A DNA stretch of 64,000 nucleotides from Magnetovibrio sp. Its GTDB lineage: Bacteria > Pseudomonadota > Alphaproteobacteria > Rhodospirillales > Casp-alpha2. The DNA lies in the NCBI GenBank assembly GCA_002722175.1, contig PBKU01000033.1, forward strand, positions 1-64,000. Direction: 5' to 3'. Under the pieces are notes generated by a model that made no database searches, was not told the DNA's origin, and saw only the letters and a program-made list of their open reading frames with translations. The position numbers and the translations under genes are program-made. Position 1 is the stretch's first letter, and every line of letters begins with the position of its first letter. This document shows, piece by piece, positions 61,828 to 64,000 of this stretch.

Positions 61828-63096
61828 TTACAGCATCAGCTGAACGGGTTCCTCGAGTATATTTTTTAATTCTTTCATAAAAGAAGCGGCAACTACCCCG
61901 TCGATACATCTATGGTCAACAGCTAGGGTTAAAGTCATTATTGAGGCAATAGCAAGAGCGTTATTTATTACTACCGGCCGTTCTTCTCCTGCTCCAACCG
62001 AAAGGATGGCTCCTTGAGGACTGTTAATGATTGAGTTGAACGACCTAACTCCATACATGCCAAGATTAGATATTGTAAAAGTTCCACCTAGGTATTCTTC
62101 TGACTTTAACGTCCCCTGCTTCGCGCGTGAAGCAAGTTCTTTTATTTCGTTAGAAATATCTGACAACCCCTTTGATGAAACATTTCGGATAATAGGTGTA
62201 ATTAGGCCGCCTTTGACAGAAACCGCTATCGAGATATCTTGATCTCTATGCATCAAGATTGCATCGTCCGTGAACGAGACATTGCATTCCGGCACTCGAA
62301 TCAAAGCTATTGCAGATGCCTTGACAATAAAATCATTGATTGAAATCTTAAAATTTTTTTCCCCATCGCCATTCAATTTTTTTCGGAAATTGATTAATTG
62401 TCCAATGTCGACATCGGACGAAACATTAAAGTGCGGGATGTCGCGTGCCGAAGTGGTTAAACGTGCAGCAATTGTTTTACGCATAGACGAGTTTGGAATA
62501 GCTTGGTGGCTTGATTCAGATTTGTCTTTTTCTTCTGGATATCCTTTCTGGGTAATCCCTTTTAATTCTATCTGTGGTGCTTTTGCTGCTACTTCTATAT
62601 CACGTTTTAAAATACGACCGTTCGGGCCACTCCCGCTAATAGAGTTTAAATCAAGGCCAGATTCGTGTGCCATCCGTCGTGCTAATGGGCTGGCAAATAT
62701 TCTTTCAGTCTTTTGTTTTGGCATAGAATCGGAAATAGTTGTCGCATTCTTTTTAACGGCGGTTTTAATTCCATTATTCGAACCGGCATGGTTATCTTGT
62801 GGAGCAAAATTCTCATTAGTAGAAGACCCTTTCTCTATATTGGCAGGATCTTCACCTTCGGCCAATAGGATTGCAATCGGTGAATTAACAGCAACTGACC
62901 CAGTTCCTTCCGGTATAAGAATTTTTCCAACAATCCCATCATCTATTGTTTCAACTTCCATGGTTGCTTTGTCAGTTTCTATTTCACACACTACATCACC
63001 TGAAGAAACTTCTGCACCTTCTTTGACTAGCCACTTAGCTATTGTGCCTTCAGTCATTGTCGGAGACAGAGCCGGCATCAGAATTTTTATTGGCAT
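61828..63096 (-). CDS. pdhC: Pyruvate dehydrogenase E2 (dihydrolipoamide acetyltransferase)
   Basis: A single N-terminal lipoyl domain with the lipoylated Lys in CEIETDKATMEVE, then a flexible linker rich in Asn/Gly/Lys, a peripheral-subunit-binding domain (FASPLARRMAHESGLDL...GSGPNGRILKRDI) and a catalytic core ending in VDHRCIDGVVAASF with the active-site His. ATG 63096 gives about 422 residues and matches family N-termini (MPIKILMPALSPTM). The preceding codons in frame overlap pdhB. Forms the PDH complex with pdhB and lpd. Confidence 0.95.
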   Translation of the reverse strand: MPIKILMPALSPTMTEGTIAKWLVKEGAEVSSGDVVCEIETDKATMEVETIDDGIVGKILIPEGTGSVAVNSPIAILLAEGEDPANIEKGSSTNENFAPQDNHAGSNNGIKTAVKKNATTISDSMPKQKTERIFASPLARRMAHESGLDLNSISGSGPNGRILKRDIEVAAKAPQIELKGITQKGYPEEKDKSESSHQAIPNSSMRKTIAARLTTSARDIPHFNVSSDVDIGQLINFRKKLNGDGEKNFKISINDFIVKASAIALIRVPECNVSFTDDAILMHRDQDISIAVSVKGGLITPIIRNVSSKGLSDISNEIKELASRAKQGTLKSEEYLGGTFTISNLGMYGVRSFNSIINSPQGAILSVGAGEERPVVINNALAIASIMTLTLAVDHRCIDGVVAASFMKELKNILEEPVQLML

Positions 63097-63116
63097 TAAA
63101 AGTTCTCCAGTATTGT

Positions 63117-64000
63117 CTATAAGAGACAAATTTTCTCTACTGCTGAAACGACATCAGTTGCTTTCGGTAAAGCTAGGGCTTCCAAGTTTGCAGCATATGG
63201 CAAGGGAACGTCTTTCGCTGATATTCTGACGGGTGGTGCGTCTAAATAATCAAAAACATGTTCTATAGCTAACGATGTTAACTCAGCTCCTACTCCGCAA
63301 CTTGGCCACCCCTCACAAACACTGACAAACCGGTTTGTCTTTTGTATTGAGGTTGAGATTGTCTCAAAGTCTATTGGGCGGATTGAGCGAAGATTAATCA
63401 CTTCAGCTGATAGATTGTGATTCGCTGCTAATTCATCAGCAGCTTCGAGCGCTACGCTGACGCCCAAGGAATATGCTGCTAACGTTACGTCGCGGCCTTC
63501 ACGTTCAATGCAGGCCTTTCCAATTGGCAAGGTAAAATTATCATCCTCCGGTACATGGAATGACTGGCCATAAAGCATTTCATTTTCAAGAAATATAACT
63601 GGATTTGGATCTCGAATTGCAGCTTTTAACAAACCTTTAGCATCGGACGCTGACCATGGGGCTAAAACTTTTAATCCCGGAATGTTTGCATACCAGGATG
63701 CAAAGCACTGTGAGTGCTGAGCTGCAACACGAGAAGCTGCACCATTTGGTCCACGAAAGACAATTGGGCATCCCATTGTTCCCCCAGACATATAAAGGGT
63801 CTTTGCTGCTGAATTAACTATCTGATCAATTGCCTGCATAGCAAAATTAAAGGTCATGAATTCTACTATAGGACGGAGGCCATTAAATGCGGCACCAATA
63901 GCAAGGCCCGTAAAACCTTGCTCAGTTATCGGTGTGTCAATGACACGTTCTTCGCCAAATTCGTCTAAAAGTCCCTGGCTAACTTTATAAGCGCCTTCAT
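63117..64000 (-). CDS. pdhB: Pyruvate dehydrogenase E1 beta subunit (5' end outside window)
   Basis: The frame is open to the right edge and its first 47 codons, read on the minus strand from 63998, continue the protein: [36 protein letters not shown], then [20 protein letters not shown]. These are conserved E1-beta blocks, so the ATG at 63857 is internal. The C-terminal domain ends [17 protein letters not shown]. The enzyme decarboxylates pyruvate with pdhA using ThDP; pdhA should lie just past the edge. 21 bases precede the pdhC start. Confidence 0.95.
   Translation of the reverse strand, partial: EGAYKVSQGLLDEFGEERVIDTPITEQGFTGLAIGAAFNGLRPIVEFMTFNFAMQAIDQIVNSAAKTLYMSGGTMGCPIVFRGPNGAASRVAAQHSQCFASWYANIPGLKVLAPWSASDAKGLLKAAIRDPNPVIFLENEMLYGQSFHVPEDDNFTLPIGKACIEREGRDVTLAAYSLGVSVALEAADELAANHNLSAEVINLRSIRPIDFETISTSIQKTNRFVSVCEGWPSCGVGAELTSLAIEHVFDYLDAPPVRISAKDVPLPYAANLEALALPKATDVVSAVEKICLL

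Noticed and set aside
1-64000. Prophage, insertion sequence or CRISPR array as the source of novelty
   Set aside because: No transposase, integrase, cas gene or regularly spaced repeat was found on either strand by reading.

Overview
The window is AT-rich DNA from the chromosome of an alphaproteobacterium. By gene order and protein type it is Rhodospirillales-like and probably marine and uncultured. The evidence is the dusB-ntrBC-ntrYX-trkA-dat-hfq-hflX block, the rpoZ-rsh-pdxJ-acpS-lepB-rnc-era-recO-parC block, the pdhB-pdhC-lpd-lipA-ratA block, alphaproteobacterial small proteins such as a DUF4170 protein, and a TakP-like TRAP transporter. I found no rRNA, tRNA, CRISPR array, transposase or phage gene. 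The placement is inference from gene content, not from a tree.

Layout. (1) 1-1.8 kb: the end of a metallo-beta-lactamase-fold hydrolase gene, then mazG. (2) 1.85-14 kb: an accessory island between mazG and hflX. It holds a beta-hydroxyacid dehydrogenase, a membrane GT-C-like protein, a tight seven-gene operon (4.5-12.8 kb) that appears to build an unusual GDP-linked deoxy-heptose or branched sugar, and a polyprenyl-phosphate glycosyltransferase. The seven genes are a thiamine-diphosphate enzyme, a ColD-type 3-dehydratase with the diagnostic His in place of Lys, two SDRs, a B12/radical SAM enzyme, an HddC-like nucleotidyltransferase and an HddA-like kinase. (3) 14.1-27.1 kb, minus strand: IMPase-family phosphatase, small conserved protein, hflX, hfq, HAD phosphatase, dat, trkA, ntrX, ntrY, ntrC, ntrB, dusB. 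This joins RNA-based control with nitrogen and redox two-component signalling. (4) 27.2-31.3 kb: a CcsA/YpjD-like membrane protein divergent from hemB, then a CoA transferase and an N-end-rule leucyltransferase. (5) 31.5-36.5 kb: a TRAP transporter with an oversized DctQ and a DctM carrying about 330 extra C-terminal residues. (6) 36.5-51.7 kb, mostly minus strand: bioY, parC, recO, era, rnc, lepB, acpS, pdxJ, rsh, rpoZ, folK, then a short plus-strand pair (NYN nuclease, UDG), a DUF4170 protein, a GST, smpB and dapA. (7) 51.9-64 kb: slt, a haloacid dehalogenase, a threonine dehydratase, a bactofilin/M23 peptidase pair, pgpA, pncC, and the ratA-lipA-lpd-pdhC-pdhB pyruvate dehydrogenase/lipoate block, which runs off the right edge.

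Most promising points: the ColD/ThDP/B12-radical SAM/HddA-HddC sugar operon; the coiled-coil extension of DctM; a three-arm, mutually exclusive RNA leader just before the Shine-Dalgarno of dusB-ntrBC; and a shared palindrome (TCTACTAGTAGATA) in the intergenic DNA at both ends of the island region. Several genes use TTG or GTG starts supported by ribosome-binding sites. Where I moved a start inward, the entry gives the reason.
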